Below are positions 1-9,246 of a stretch of 58,451 nucleotides of DNA, in pieces. The DNA is from Blastocatellia bacterium (GTDB taxonomy: Bacteria > Acidobacteriota > Blastocatellia > Chloracidobacteriales > Chloracidobacteriaceae). The stretch's first letter is position 1. Each line of letters starts with the position of its first letter. The translations under genes and the position numbers were made by a program. A model generated the notes under the pieces. It had not been told where the DNA came from. It made no database searches and worked only from the letters and a program-made list of their open reading frames with translations. The stretch spans positions 1-58,451 of the forward strand of contig JAIBAN010000048.1 in the NCBI GenBank assembly GCA_019695185.1. Reading direction: 5' to 3'.

Positions 1-102
1 TGCCGGACGGCTGGGCTGGGCTGAATTCTGAACCTGTACGCTTTCATCATGCCTCGAAGTATACCACTAACCTTATGGAACTGCTAGAGTTAGCACCGTT
101 TT

Positions 103-1515
103 TTAATTCGGACGGCATTCATCCCCGAAATCAATTCCGGGGTTTTCTGCCGGGCTTTCTATAAAGTTTCCCTCCAGCGTCGAAAGCTCAAAGATGTTTT
201 GCAGTTCCGGCAGGTGATAGGACCATTCCTTGACATTCTCAAACCCATGCATGGCCAGCCCGACTTCATTCCAAAGCACCAGACTTCCGTTCAGGTCCGA
301 AATTATTACGCCTTCTGCCAGATTTTCAATCACCGTCTGAAGCAGAGCCTTGGTCTGGGTTACGGTCGCCACGGTTTGGGCCAATTCGCCGGTGCGTTCC
401 GCCACTCTGACTTCCAGGTGTTCGCGTTCCTCTTGCAACGCCGCTTCGGCCCGCCCCCGCCCTGCGAAATCACGGCGCAATAAAAACGACCCGATGGCAA
501 CGAAACAGAACGCCAGGATGCTGCTGCCCACAATCACGGTTTGGGTGGTTTGTCCAATGCGCCTGGTGCGGGTTTCCGCATTGGCCATTTCCTGTCGTGC
601 CAAAGTTTCAATGATTTCCAGACGATGTTGGATTTCCTCATTCAATCTGGCTCCCTTTCCCTCCTGAATAAACCGCTGGGCGGCGGGAAAGCCTTCGACT
701 TGTCGTTTCTCAATTGTCGACTGGGCCAGGTCAATCCGTTGGTTGATCGTAATTTCAACTTCCTCAACCAGTTTGAGCTGCTCTTGGGATTGTGCTGTTT
801 GCTGATGGAGATTGATAATCTGGCGTTTCACCTCTTTGACTGCTGCGAAATAGGTGGCCAAATCCGCTGCGTCACCTGTAATAACGTAGTTGCGTTGGGC
901 CAATTGCAATTCACTGACCGCAAAAAAGGTTTGCCGAAATTGGATGATGGCATTTTGCGCCCGTTTCAGATGCTCGGCCTCAGCCCGCAAGTTGAGGATG
1001 GAGCGAAACGAGAAAATCCCAACGATGGCCAATGAAGTCAGGCCGATGCCACAAAACATTTGGGTTTTCCAGGCAATGGCCTGCCAGTGGTGGGAATTGG
1101 GTTTCTGTTTGGGACGTTTTTCGTTGTGGTGCGTGGAATCAAACAGCAAACTGACCAACGTTCCCAAAACAACCAGGGAAAACAATTCTGACTGGTCGGT
1201 CTTGTTTGCCAGGGAAAAGGAAAACTGAGGAGGCAACAGAAAATAAGCAGCCGTCAGGGCAGAAAGAATCGTGGCGGTCAGACCCGGCTGGAGTCCCCCC
1301 AAAAAAGCACTTAACAGGATGGGAAACAAAAACAGTTCAAGGAAGGGTTCATCGTTCAGAACCGGGGCAAAAGTCAGCCGTATCGCCACCTCCAAAAAAG
1401 GGACAACCACAGCTATGGCATAGGCCCAACCGGTTTTTTTGGTGGTGCCTGCAAAGGGAGGTTGTCCCGAAGGCGCAACTTCCTCTACAAGGTCAGAAAT
1501 GTGACGACGGGGCAT
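103..1515 (-). CDS. Truncated membrane sensor (DUF4118-like, CHASE3, partial PAS)
   Basis: The 470-residue protein begins with a membrane domain of about four hydrophobic segments (residues 30-125) resembling the DUF4118 region of KdpD-type kinases. A further transmembrane helix (about 152-172) is followed by a CHASE3-like extracellular helical domain (about 175-320) with the family-typical RNYVITGD stretch. Another helix (about 328-346), a coiled coil and the first half of a PAS domain (from about 390) follow. The gene stops inside the PAS domain, so no HisKA or HATPase domain exists. The 102 bases after the stop contain no recognisable PAS or kinase remainder in any frame. It may be a sensor kinase degraded at its 3' end, or a stand-alone receptor fragment working through a partner. 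The start is the ATG at 1515; no upstream alternative looks better. Confidence 0.7.
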   Translation of the reverse strand: MPRRHISDLVEEVAPSGQPPFAGTTKKTGWAYAIAVVVPFLEVAIRLTFAPVLNDEPFLELFLFPILLSAFLGGLQPGLTATILSALTAAYFLLPPQFSFSLANKTDQSELFSLVVLGTLVSLLFDSTHHNEKRPKQKPNSHHWQAIAWKTQMFCGIGLTSLAIVGIFSFRSILNLRAEAEHLKRAQNAIIQFRQTFFAVSELQLAQRNYVITGDAADLATYFAAVKEVKRQIINLHQQTAQSQEQLKLVEEVEITINQRIDLAQSTIEKRQVEGFPAAQRFIQEGKGARLNEEIQHRLEIIETLARQEMANAETRTRRIGQTTQTVIVGSSILAFCFVAIGSFLLRRDFAGRGRAEAALQEEREHLEVRVAERTGELAQTVATVTQTKALLQTVIENLAEGVIISDLNGSLVLWNEVGLAMHGFENVKEWSYHLPELQNIFELSTLEGNFIESPAENPGIDFGDECRPN

Positions 1516-1881
1516 AGGATTTTACAGGAACCAGGCAGGAAATTGCTCTTTCGGGCATGAGGGCGGGAAGTCATTATTTGAGTATGAGCAGTTTATTTTC
1601 CTCCTGTTTTTCCATCTGGACAAGGCAAAAAACAGGAACCGCTGAAAAATTTTGAAAATTTTGTAAAGGACCGGGGTTTGTATTCAGACCTGGCTGCGAC
1701 CCGCTTTCCTTTGTTGAAAGAGAGGGTCCGGCTTGTCTGTACGGGCGTTCGTTTTTCTGATATTTTTGTGAACTCCGCGCCCTTTACCATTTCACTGTCT
1801 CCAACTGAATCGGCCCTTCTTCCACCGAAGAAGGCCCCAGCCCTGTCCCTTGTGGACCAGCCAGCTTTTGACATCTGCCCT
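1516..1881. other. Divergent intergenic region
   Basis: This 366-base gap lies between the sensor gene (minus strand) and the acyltransferase gene (plus strand), so it must carry both promoters. I see no convincing sigma-70 boxes, operator palindrome or RNA structure, and none of the heptamer repeats common elsewhere in the window. The reading frame of the acyltransferase stays open upstream to 1678, but the translated extension does not look like the family, so I treat it as non-coding. Confidence 0.5.
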
Positions 1882-3552
1882 ATGAAACATCTGACCGGAG
1901 TTGATGCCACTTTTCTTTATCTGGAAACCCCTGAAACACCGATGCACGTTGGGTCCCTTTCTCTCTTTGACTTGCCGGATGGCTATCAAGGTGATTTTTA
2001 TGAGGAAGTGAAAGCCCATGTGGTCAAACGGATGCACCTGGCCCCGGTTTTTACCCGGAAACTGGAGTTGATGCCCTTTGAACTGGCCAACCCAATTTGG
2101 GTGGATGACGACGACATTGACCTGGACTATCACGTGCGGCGGATTATTTTGCCCAAACCCGGAACCATGGAGCAGCTCGAAACCTATGTTGGCAGGCTTC
2201 ATTCCAGCCTGCTTGACCGCAGCCGCCCGCTCTGGGAGTTCTATATTATCGAAGGATTGAGCACCGGCCAAATTGCCTTCTATTCCAAAATCCACCATGC
2301 CGCAATTGACGGACAGGCAGGCGTGGCCGTGGCCCATGCCATCCTGGATGTCACCCCGCAGCCCCGCGAAGTGAAGCCGCCTCCGACCCGACGGCGGGCC
2401 TATCGCTACCAATTGGGCGTGGCGGAACTGGTGCAGGCAGCCTTGACCAATATGGCGGCCCAATACGCCAAACTGGCCTTTACCCTGCCCAAAACCGTCA
2501 AAACCATCGGGGGTGCCATTCTCCCCAAAAAAGACAAGGAAGGAAAATTCCGTTTCAAATGGATGCAGGCCCTGTCATTGGGACCCCGCACGCCGCTCAA
2601 TGTTTCAATCACCAATCAGCGGCTGTTTGCCGGCCTGAGCATCCCGTTGCCCGAAATCAAACGACTGGCCAAGCTCTTTCATGTGACCCTCAATGATGTG
2701 GTGCTGGCTTTATGCAGCGGGGCCCTGCGGCGCTATTTGCAGGATGGAAATTACGACGGAAACGGGGTTCCGGAAAAACCTTTGGTGGCAGCCTGTCCGG
2801 TTTCCCTGCGGGAAATGGGCAACACCGAACTCAAAAACCAAGTCGCCATGATGCTCTGCAATCTGGCCACCAACCTCAATGACCCGCTGGAAAGGTTGAG
2901 TGCCATCCGGGAATCAACCATGTCCGCCAAGGAATCGTTTGCCGACATCCGGTCCCTGATTCCCACGGATTTTTCCTTGTTTGGTGCGCCCTGGCTGATG
3001 AGCGGTCTGGCCTCGCTGTACGGTCGTTCACGGCTGGCCAACAGTATTCCCCCGCTGGCCAATGTGGTCATTTCCAATGTTCCCGGCCCCCAATTTCCGC
3101 TGTATCTGGTGGGAGCCAAAATGGCCACCTATTACCCGGTTTCGATTGTGGTGCATGGATTGGCACTCAATATCACGGTCGTCAGCTACCATGGCAATCT
3201 CGATTTCGGTTTGACCGCCTGCCGCCGGACCATGCCCGATGTCAAGGATTTGGCCCGGTACATCCAGGAAGAATTTGATGAATTGAAACTCCTGGCAGCG
3301 TCTGAAAACGCCAAAGAAGCCACTCCGGAACCCGAATCAATCAAGCGCAGCCTGCCGGCGGTGACCGAAGAAACAGCCGCGCCCGCGCCCAAGCCCCGTC
3401 TCCGCCGGGCCAAAATCGCCCTGGCCCCTGCTTTGGAGCCGGCAGCCAACCCCGCCCGCCCCAAACCCGTCCGCCGGAAAGCCGCGCCGCCGGTGGCCGT
3501 GGTTGAAGCCGACCCCCTGCCCACCCGCAAACGGAAACGGCTGGGCGAATGA
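1882..3552 (+). CDS. Wax ester synthase / diacylglycerol acyltransferase (WS/DGAT) with basic C-terminal tail
   Basis: The 556-residue protein belongs to the bacterial WS/DGAT family, which esterifies acyl-CoA to fatty alcohols or diacylglycerol to make storage neutral lipid at the inner membrane. The condensing motif HHAAIDG lies at residues 138-144, and the family's NVVISNVPGP motif lies near residue 395. The chosen ATG gives the classic N-terminus (LTGVDATFLYLETPETPMHVG); the frame is open further upstream but unlike the family. After the catalytic region there is a tail of about 90 residues rich in Pro, Ala, Lys and Arg, ending in RKRKRLGE, absent from typical members. An alpha/beta hydrolase follows 65 bases downstream, a common pairing for these genes. 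The family is clear; substrate preference cannot be read from sequence. Confidence 0.93.
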   Translation: MKHLTGVDATFLYLETPETPMHVGSLSLFDLPDGYQGDFYEEVKAHVVKRMHLAPVFTRKLELMPFELANPIWVDDDDIDLDYHVRRIILPKPGTMEQLETYVGRLHSSLLDRSRPLWEFYIIEGLSTGQIAFYSKIHHAAIDGQAGVAVAHAILDVTPQPREVKPPPTRRRAYRYQLGVAELVQAALTNMAAQYAKLAFTLPKTVKTIGGAILPKKDKEGKFRFKWMQALSLGPRTPLNVSITNQRLFAGLSIPLPEIKRLAKLFHVTLNDVVLALCSGALRRYLQDGNYDGNGVPEKPLVAACPVSLREMGNTELKNQVAMMLCNLATNLNDPLERLSAIRESTMSAKESFADIRSLIPTDFSLFGAPWLMSGLASLYGRSRLANSIPPLANVVISNVPGPQFPLYLVGAKMATYYPVSIVVHGLALNITVVSYHGNLDFGLTACRRTMPDVKDLARYIQEEFDELKLLAASENAKEATPEPESIKRSLPAVTEETAAPAPKPRLRRAKIALAPALEPAANPARPKPVRRKAAPPVAVVEADPLPTRKRKRLGE

Positions 3553-3617
3553 TAAGCATCAAGGGAAACCCTGAAACATCGGGTGGAAGAACTCGAAAAA
3601 TACCGGAATGAAACCGT

Positions 3618-4448
3618 ATGAAACGACCTCGTGTGGAAATGGACCCCGAAGAAATCACGGAATATGACCACGGAGCCCCCTCCCCGCTCCTGCTGGCAAT
3701 GGAAATGCGCGCCTCCTGGGAATGGGGAGCCGGGATCCTCTCCTTGCCTTTTCTGCAAACCGCGCCCAAAGGTGACGGGCATCCGGTGCTGGTTTTTCCC
3801 GGTCTGGGGGCCGGAGATTACACCACGGTTCCCTTGCGCCGGTACCTGAAACGGCTGGGATACACGCCCCATCCGTGGAATTTCGGGGTCAATCTGGGAC
3901 CCCGGCACGGCATCCTGCGCGGGTGTCTGGAACACCTCAGGGAATTGCATGAATTCCACAATCGCCGGGTCAGCCTGATTGGCTGGAGCCTGGGCGGTAT
4001 TTATGCCCGTGAGTTGGCCAAAATTCTGCCCGATGCGGTTCGCCTCGTGGTTACGCTGGGAACGCCGTTTACGGGTAATCCGAAAGCCAATCATGCCTGG
4101 CGGTTTTACCAGTTTGTCAGTGGCCATCAGATAGGTGAAAACAACCTCCATCGCCGGTTGGGGGCGGCACCGCCAGTTCCCACCACTTCAATTTTTAGCC
4201 GCTCAGACGGCATTGTGCATTGGAAATGCTCCCTCGAAAAACCTGGACCGATTACCGAAAACATCGAGGTCCGCGCCAGTCACCTGGGCATGGGGGTCAA
4301 TCCGGCGGCCATGTATGCCATTGCCGACCGGTTGGCCCAACCGGAGGAAAACTGGCAGCCCTTTGAACGCTACGGAGTGCGGCGGCTGATATACGCCGAC
4401 CCTTACCGGCACCAAAGGGGGCCCCGCAAACCGGTAGAAGTCGAATGA
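3618..4448 (+). CDS. Alpha/beta hydrolase (lipase/esterase-like)
   Basis: The 276-residue protein has an alpha/beta hydrolase fold. The nucleophile elbow is GWSLGG with Ser124, the oxyanion-side strand reads VLVFPGLGAGD, and a probable acid lies in FSRSDGIVHW with a probable base in ASHLGMG. It resembles hydrolases encoded beside WS/DGAT genes in other bacteria. No signal peptide is visible, so it is probably cytoplasmic. Co-directionality and a 65-base gap from the acyltransferase suggest an operon for neutral lipid or fatty acid turnover. The physiological substrate is unknown; an esterase, a lipase, or a PHA-depolymerase-like enzyme are all possible. Confidence 0.85.
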   Translation: MKRPRVEMDPEEITEYDHGAPSPLLLAMEMRASWEWGAGILSLPFLQTAPKGDGHPVLVFPGLGAGDYTTVPLRRYLKRLGYTPHPWNFGVNLGPRHGILRGCLEHLRELHEFHNRRVSLIGWSLGGIYARELAKILPDAVRLVVTLGTPFTGNPKANHAWRFYQFVSGHQIGENNLHRRLGAAPPVPTTSIFSRSDGIVHWKCSLEKPGPITENIEVRASHLGMGVNPAAMYAIADRLAQPEENWQPFERYGVRRLIYADPYRHQRGPRKPVEVE

Positions 4449-4636
4449 CAAAATCAGGCGCTGATACAACCTAATTTTTGACAGAAAGCTGGTTCTTTGC
4501 AATTATTCGGTTTATGAAATGCCCTTTCAGAGGGCATGGTTTCCGGTTACACATGGAAAACTTCTGACGGCTGTTAGCCTCAACACAACAATACCAATAC
4601 AGTTTTCCCAATTTTCACGCCTCCCCCCGGCACTCT

Positions 4637-7546
4637 ATGACGACCCATCGCCTTCTTCCCCAGAATTCTGAGGACGAAGTTGTGTGTCTCCGGCAACGTG
4701 TGCTTGAGCTGGAGGCAGAACTAGCCGCCTGGCGGCGCGCTGCCCCAACCCCATCGCACCACCTCACGCCAGAGCCCGCTTTGTCACAGGCCATGCACCT
4801 GCTCCAGGCTGCTTTTACGGCGGTCCCAGAAGCCGTCTTTATCAAGGACCGGCAAGGAAAATATCAAGTTACCAATCCTGCCGCAGCGCAATTGCTGGGG
4901 AAAACCGTGGCTGAAGTGCTCGGCAAAACCGATGCCGACCTTTTTCCTCCCGCAGAAGTCAGCCTCATCCACGCCGGAGAACGGGAACTGCTGGAAACCG
5001 GAAAATCCGCAAGTTATGAAACCCGCATTGAAGGCGAGGGCGGGGTTAAAACCTTTCTCAACACCAAGGTGCCGATATTTGACCTGGCCCAGGAAGTGAT
5101 TGGTTTTTTTGCCTATGCACGGGACATCACCCCCCTCAAAGAAACCGAAGAAAAACTGGAACGGAGTGAAAAATACTACAAGACCCTGATTGACCAGGCG
5201 ATGGACCTGATTACGGTTCTCAACGAAGATGGCACGATTCGCTATGTCAGCCCTTCGGTGGTGCGTTCCGTCGGGTATTCCGAAGCTGAACTTCTGGGTC
5301 GCAACGCCTTTGCCTATGTTCACCCGGAAGACCTGCCAGCGGTGGTCGAGCGGTTTCGCCAGGGCATTCACACGGGGACCAGTTCGGGCACCATCAGCGA
5401 ATACCGGAGCCAAATCAAAGACGGGACTTGGCGGCACTTTGAAACCCTGGCCCGGAACCTTTTGACCGAACCCACCGTGCGGGGGTACGTGCTGAATTCC
5501 CGCGATGTCACCGAACGGAAACAGGCGGAGGCGGCACTCAGGGAAAGTCAGGCGAAAAGCGAAGCGCTGGTGTCGGCCATCCCCGATTCAATTGCCCGGC
5601 TGAACCGGGAAGGGCTGGTGCTTGATTACCGCCCCCACGACAAATATGCCATCCCCTTGTTTGACCGTGACATCATTGGCCGCCACTCCCATGAGTTTCT
5701 GCCGGAACCCTATGCCACATTGGGACGAGAAACGGTCGCCACCGCCTTGGCACAGCAAAAAGTTCAAATCATCGAATATCAGGTGACACTCAATGGCAAA
5801 GTGCGGGAATACGAATCACGGGTGGTTCCCTGCGGCAACGGCGAAGTGCTGGCCCTGTTTCGTGACATCACCAGTCGCAAGGAAACGGAACGGCTGGCCC
5901 GTGAAAGTGAAGGACGCTACCGGCTCCTCTTTGAACGAATCCCCTACCCGGCCTGGGTTTACGATTTGGAAACCCTGCGGTTTTTGGCTGCCAATACGGC
6001 AGCAGTGGAACACTATGGCTACAGCCTGTCGGAATTCCTCGGCATGGCCATTCTGGATATTCGCCCGCCTGAAGAAATTCCCCGCCTTAAAGAAAATCTG
6101 GCAGGGAACAATGTCCCGCCGCTCAAAAGCCGCTGGCAGCACCTGACCAAAGCAGGCCGCCTGCTGGAAGTGGAAATCAACTCCTACGAACTGGAATTTC
6201 AGGGACGGCCCGCCCGCTGCGTTTTGGTCAACGACATTACCGAACAATTGGCTTATGAAAACCGGCTGGTGCAAAAGCGGCTTAAACTGGAAGAAGCCAA
6301 CCTCAAATTGCAGGAAATGGACCAAATCAAGTCCAACTTCACTGCCATGCTGGTGCATGACCTGAAATCACCTTTGACCGTGGTCAAGGCAACCATTGAA
6401 CTTTTTGAAAGTGGCTTCCAGCTTTCTCCAGAACAGGCAACCCAGTTCATCGGAGCCTCCAAACGGAGTCTGGACAAGGTCTTAAACCTGATTAACGAAA
6501 TGCTGGAGGTTTTTCGAACCGAATCCAGAGACATCAAACTCAACTGTCAACCGCTCAATACCAATCAGTTCCTAGAGGAACTAGTGGAAGAAGCCGATGT
6601 GGCGGCACGGAGCAAAAACATCCGGGTCAAAGCGGAAATCCCTCACTTGCTGCCCAAAATATCGGTTGACGCCAAACAGCTTGAACGGGTCTTTTCCAAC
6701 CTTCTGTCGAATGCCATCAAGTTTACTCCGCAAGACGGAGCCATTATGGTGGAAGTTGACACCAAAAAAGGAACCGGGGTTGAATCCGGGCTGTCCCTGC
6801 TCCTCGTCACGATAACGGATACCGGCGAGGGGATTCCTGCCAGTGAACTGCCTTATGTGTTTGAACCCTATCAACAGGCCCATTCCAAACATACCGGCAT
6901 GGGCGTGGGTCTGGGTTTGGCCATCGTCAAACGATTGGTGGCAGCTCACGGGGGAAACATCTCCGTCCGCAGCCAGGTGGGCGTGGGAACCAGTTTTTCA
7001 GTGCTCCTGCCGACGTTGGGTGAAACATCCCTGGTGGAACTGAAGGGAGCCGTTTCGAAACCTTCAGGGACTCAAAACGGGCTTTCCCCTGCCCCCTGGT
7101 TGAAAGAAGCCCAGGTGTTGCTGGTGGAGGACAATCCCATCAATCAAAAGGTGATTTTCCGAATTTTGCAGAAACTGGGAATTTCTGCCGCCTGCGTGCT
7201 GACGGGTGAGGAAGCCGTGCAAAAACTGGAGGAACATTCCTTCCATCTTGTCCTCATGGATTGTCAGTTACCAGGCATGGATGGGTTTGAAACCACCAGA
7301 GAGATACGGCACCGCGAAGCTCAGGGGAGGAGGTTCCGTTTGGGTGCCCCTCAAGCTGATTGCATTCCCCAGCCGGAGGTTCCCATTCCGATTATCGCCT
7401 TGACTGCGAGTGCTGCAACCAAAGCCCCGCTTTGTTTTGCAGCAGGAATGGACGATTTTCTGGAAAAGCCGGTGGACATCGGAAAATGTCAGGCTGTATT
7501 GGAAAAATGGCTTTCTTTTTTGGGTGACAATCGGAATGCGGATTGA
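4637..7546 (+). CDS. Hybrid sensor histidine kinase with four PAS domains and a receiver
   Basis: The 969-residue protein has no membrane segment and should be a cytoplasmic sensor. A short coiled coil (about 15-35) precedes PAS domains at about 50-175, 175-300, 305-415 and 420-545. A linker coiled coil leads to HisKA with the phospho-accepting His574 (MLVHDLKSPLT). The HATPase domain follows with NLLSNAIKF, DTGEGIP and GVGLGLAI boxes. A C-terminal receiver (about 820-965) carries acidic residues in VEDN and the phospho-acceptor Asp875 (MDCQLPGMDG). The receiver contains about 20 extra residues before the PIIALTA strand. The layout predicts an internal His-to-Asp relay that still needs an Hpt partner; none is encoded nearby. 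The ATG follows a 188-base gap after the hydrolase gene, so it is probably its own transcription unit. Confidence 0.92.
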   Translation: MTTHRLLPQNSEDEVVCLRQRVLELEAELAAWRRAAPTPSHHLTPEPALSQAMHLLQAAFTAVPEAVFIKDRQGKYQVTNPAAAQLLGKTVAEVLGKTDADLFPPAEVSLIHAGERELLETGKSASYETRIEGEGGVKTFLNTKVPIFDLAQEVIGFFAYARDITPLKETEEKLERSEKYYKTLIDQAMDLITVLNEDGTIRYVSPSVVRSVGYSEAELLGRNAFAYVHPEDLPAVVERFRQGIHTGTSSGTISEYRSQIKDGTWRHFETLARNLLTEPTVRGYVLNSRDVTERKQAEAALRESQAKSEALVSAIPDSIARLNREGLVLDYRPHDKYAIPLFDRDIIGRHSHEFLPEPYATLGRETVATALAQQKVQIIEYQVTLNGKVREYESRVVPCGNGEVLALFRDITSRKETERLARESEGRYRLLFERIPYPAWVYDLETLRFLAANTAAVEHYGYSLSEFLGMAILDIRPPEEIPRLKENLAGNNVPPLKSRWQHLTKAGRLLEVEINSYELEFQGRPARCVLVNDITEQLAYENRLVQKRLKLEEANLKLQEMDQIKSNFTAMLVHDLKSPLTVVKATIELFESGFQLSPEQATQFIGASKRSLDKVLNLINEMLEVFRTESRDIKLNCQPLNTNQFLEELVEEADVAARSKNIRVKAEIPHLLPKISVDAKQLERVFSNLLSNAIKFTPQDGAIMVEVDTKKGTGVESGLSLLLVTITDTGEGIPASELPYVFEPYQQAHSKHTGMGVGLGLAIVKRLVAAHGGNISVRSQVGVGTSFSVLLPTLGETSLVELKGAVSKPSGTQNGLSPAPWLKEAQVLLVEDNPINQKVIFRILQKLGISAACVLTGEEAVQKLEEHSFHLVLMDCQLPGMDGFETTREIRHREAQGRRFRLGAPQADCIPQPEVPIPIIALTASAATKAPLCFAAGMDDFLEKPVDIGKCQAVLEKWLSFLGDNRNAD

Positions 7547-7603
7547 GCCGGAACGAAAAAACGAGTCAGATGGCTTTCCCGTCACCTGTCCCTTGGCACA
7601 ACC

Positions 7604-8008
7604 TTAGGTTTCCACCGCCTGGGTTTTCAGCCCCCAAACCTGCTGGTCCGGGGTCTTTCCCAAAATAAAAATGGAAAGATTGACTTCACCAATCCGAAAA
7701 ACCCGCAGGTCAGTCAGGTTCCGGGTCAAAAAGGCAAACAACTCACGATAGCGGGCAGCCGTTTCCCGTTCTTCGTTGCCGTACCAATTCAGTTCAGCTC
7801 CCAAGGGTTTGAAAAACGCGCCCGCCTCAAGCGTTTCAACCGTGGTTCCAGCCGGCAGTTGCAGCCATTCACAGAGGGCTTCCACTGACAATGGTGATTC
7901 AACCGAGCCAAAAGAAACCACCTCAAACGGAAAATCGGATTCGCTTTGAAAAAGTAAACCGGACATCGCCTGTTCAAGTTGTGTTTGCAGTGTTTCGTTG
8001 GTATTCAT
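7604..8008 (-). CDS. nuiA: NuiA-like nuclease A inhibitor
   Basis: The 134-residue protein resembles the Anabaena nuclease A inhibitor NuiA along its whole length. The conserved opening is GLLFQSESDFPFEV, followed by an FF..NWY..EE block, then RIGEVNLSIFILGKTP and the terminal VET. NuiA binds the active site of the non-specific DNA/RNA endonuclease NucA and protects the producing cell. I chose the ATG at 8008 because the 22 residues upstream in the same frame are unlike the family and the start then matches NuiA. No NucA-type nuclease (DRGH motif) is visible in this window, so the target must lie elsewhere. The gene converges with the kinase gene and diverges from the DUF3810 gene. The family match comes from recall of the NuiA sequence rather than alignment. 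Confidence 0.85.
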   Translation of the reverse strand: MNTNETLQTQLEQAMSGLLFQSESDFPFEVVSFGSVESPLSVEALCEWLQLPAGTTVETLEAGAFFKPLGAELNWYGNEERETAARYRELFAFLTRNLTDLRVFRIGEVNLSIFILGKTPDQQVWGLKTQAVET

Positions 8009-8121
8009 TGATTTTTGGGGAATTGCGGTTGATTTTCCCAAGACTATAACGGGCTTCCTGCTTTCGGCAACCATTTGAATCAGGTTTTCTTTTCAGCTCC
8101 GGTGGAGCGTTGTGGCCTTGT

Positions 8122-9246
8122 ATGAAGTGGTCGGTTTTTCAACAAGCGGTAAAACGGCATCAGTTCGGCTTGGCGGTGGGGTTTCCCTGGCTATGTGCCC
8201 TGGTTCTTTGCTTTGGGGTTGGCTCCCGACCGGACTTGGTGGAATCCTGGTACAGCCGCACCTGTTATCCACGGATTGCCCAGGTGCTGGCCCTGGCCAG
8301 CCGCTGGTTTTCTTTTTCATTGGCAGAAACAGCCCTGATTTTTGGTGCTCTGGGTTTGCTTGGTTGGTTGGCTCGAATGGTATGGCACATCCGGAAAAAG
8401 CAGATGTCACCCTCCCATGCGCTCCGCAGGGCAACCATCTGGGTTCTTTTGGGGGTGGGCTGGATGTGGTTGATTTTTCAGGTCTTGTGGGGACTCAACT
8501 ATTCCCGGATGCCGCTTGGAGCCCAGTTGGGGCTGCCTCATCAGGAACCAACCTCGGAGGAGTTGGTTGCCCTTAGCCAGAATCTGATTGAAGACATTAA
8601 CCGCACCTCCACTTTGCTTCGAACCTCTGGTGAGACTGAAAAACCACTCCAAATGTCAATGGACCGTGAAGCTTTAGGCCGCCAGTTGGCTGCTGATTTT
8701 GGCCGGGCCACCTGGATTGCAGGAAACCACCGAGGAAAACTGGCCTTGCCCAAAGCGGTCAGGTTTTCGGATACCATGGCCCGCCTGGGGATTTCAGGGA
8801 TTTACGCCCCATTTACGGGAGAAGCCAACTACAACGGGCTGCTGCCCGATTGTGAACTGCCTTTTACCATGGCTCACGAGATGGCCCACCAGCATGGGTA
8901 TGCCTCTGAGGATGAGGCCAACTTTGTGGCCTTTCTGGTTTGTTCCACTTCGGCTTCGGCAGAGTGCCGCTATTCAGCCTTTTTGCTCGCCAACCAGTAT
9001 GTTTTGTTTTCACTGGCCCTGACCGGAACCGACATCACTTCGCTGGTAACCCAGTTGGCCCCCGGTCCGAAAGCGGACCTGAAGGCAATTCGGGATTTCT
9101 GGCTGCATTACCGGGGCTGGCTGCAAAAGGTGGCCAACCGAGTCAATGATACCTATTTGAAAGCCAATGGAGTTCAGCAAGGGGTGGCAAGCTACGGTGA
9201 AATGGTCATGCTGCTGGCTGATTTTTACCGAAAAAAACCAACCTGA
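8122..9246 (+). CDS. DUF3810 family membrane protein with HExxH motif
   Basis: The 374-residue protein has three N-terminal membrane helices (about residues 15-40, 65-85 and 100-120) and a large domain containing HEMAHQ (His252, Glu253, His256). A downstream YASEDEANF segment could give the third metal ligand. This is the DUF3810 arrangement, a presumed membrane-bound zinc metalloprotease family of unknown substrate. A TTG at 8110 in the same frame is an alternative start with a GGTGGAG sequence just upstream; I prefer the ATG at 8122 because its N-terminus is typical. Protease activity is inferred from the motif only. Confidence 0.82.
   Translation: MKWSVFQQAVKRHQFGLAVGFPWLCALVLCFGVGSRPDLVESWYSRTCYPRIAQVLALASRWFSFSLAETALIFGALGLLGWLARMVWHIRKKQMSPSHALRRATIWVLLGVGWMWLIFQVLWGLNYSRMPLGAQLGLPHQEPTSEELVALSQNLIEDINRTSTLLRTSGETEKPLQMSMDREALGRQLAADFGRATWIAGNHRGKLALPKAVRFSDTMARLGISGIYAPFTGEANYNGLLPDCELPFTMAHEMAHQHGYASEDEANFVAFLVCSTSASAECRYSAFLLANQYVLFSLALTGTDITSLVTQLAPGPKADLKAIRDFWLHYRGWLQKVANRVNDTYLKANGVQQGVASYGEMVMLLADFYRKKPT

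Noticed and set aside
3186..4151. 321-codon reverse frame spanning the end of WS/DGAT and the start of the hydrolase
   Set aside because: It covers two well-supported plus-strand genes and reads as low-complexity Arg/Ala/Gly sequence.
4519..4537. Hairpin ATGCCCT/AGGGCAT between the hydrolase and hybrid kinase as a terminator
   Set aside because: The stem is 7 bp with no T-run on either strand, so termination is not supported.
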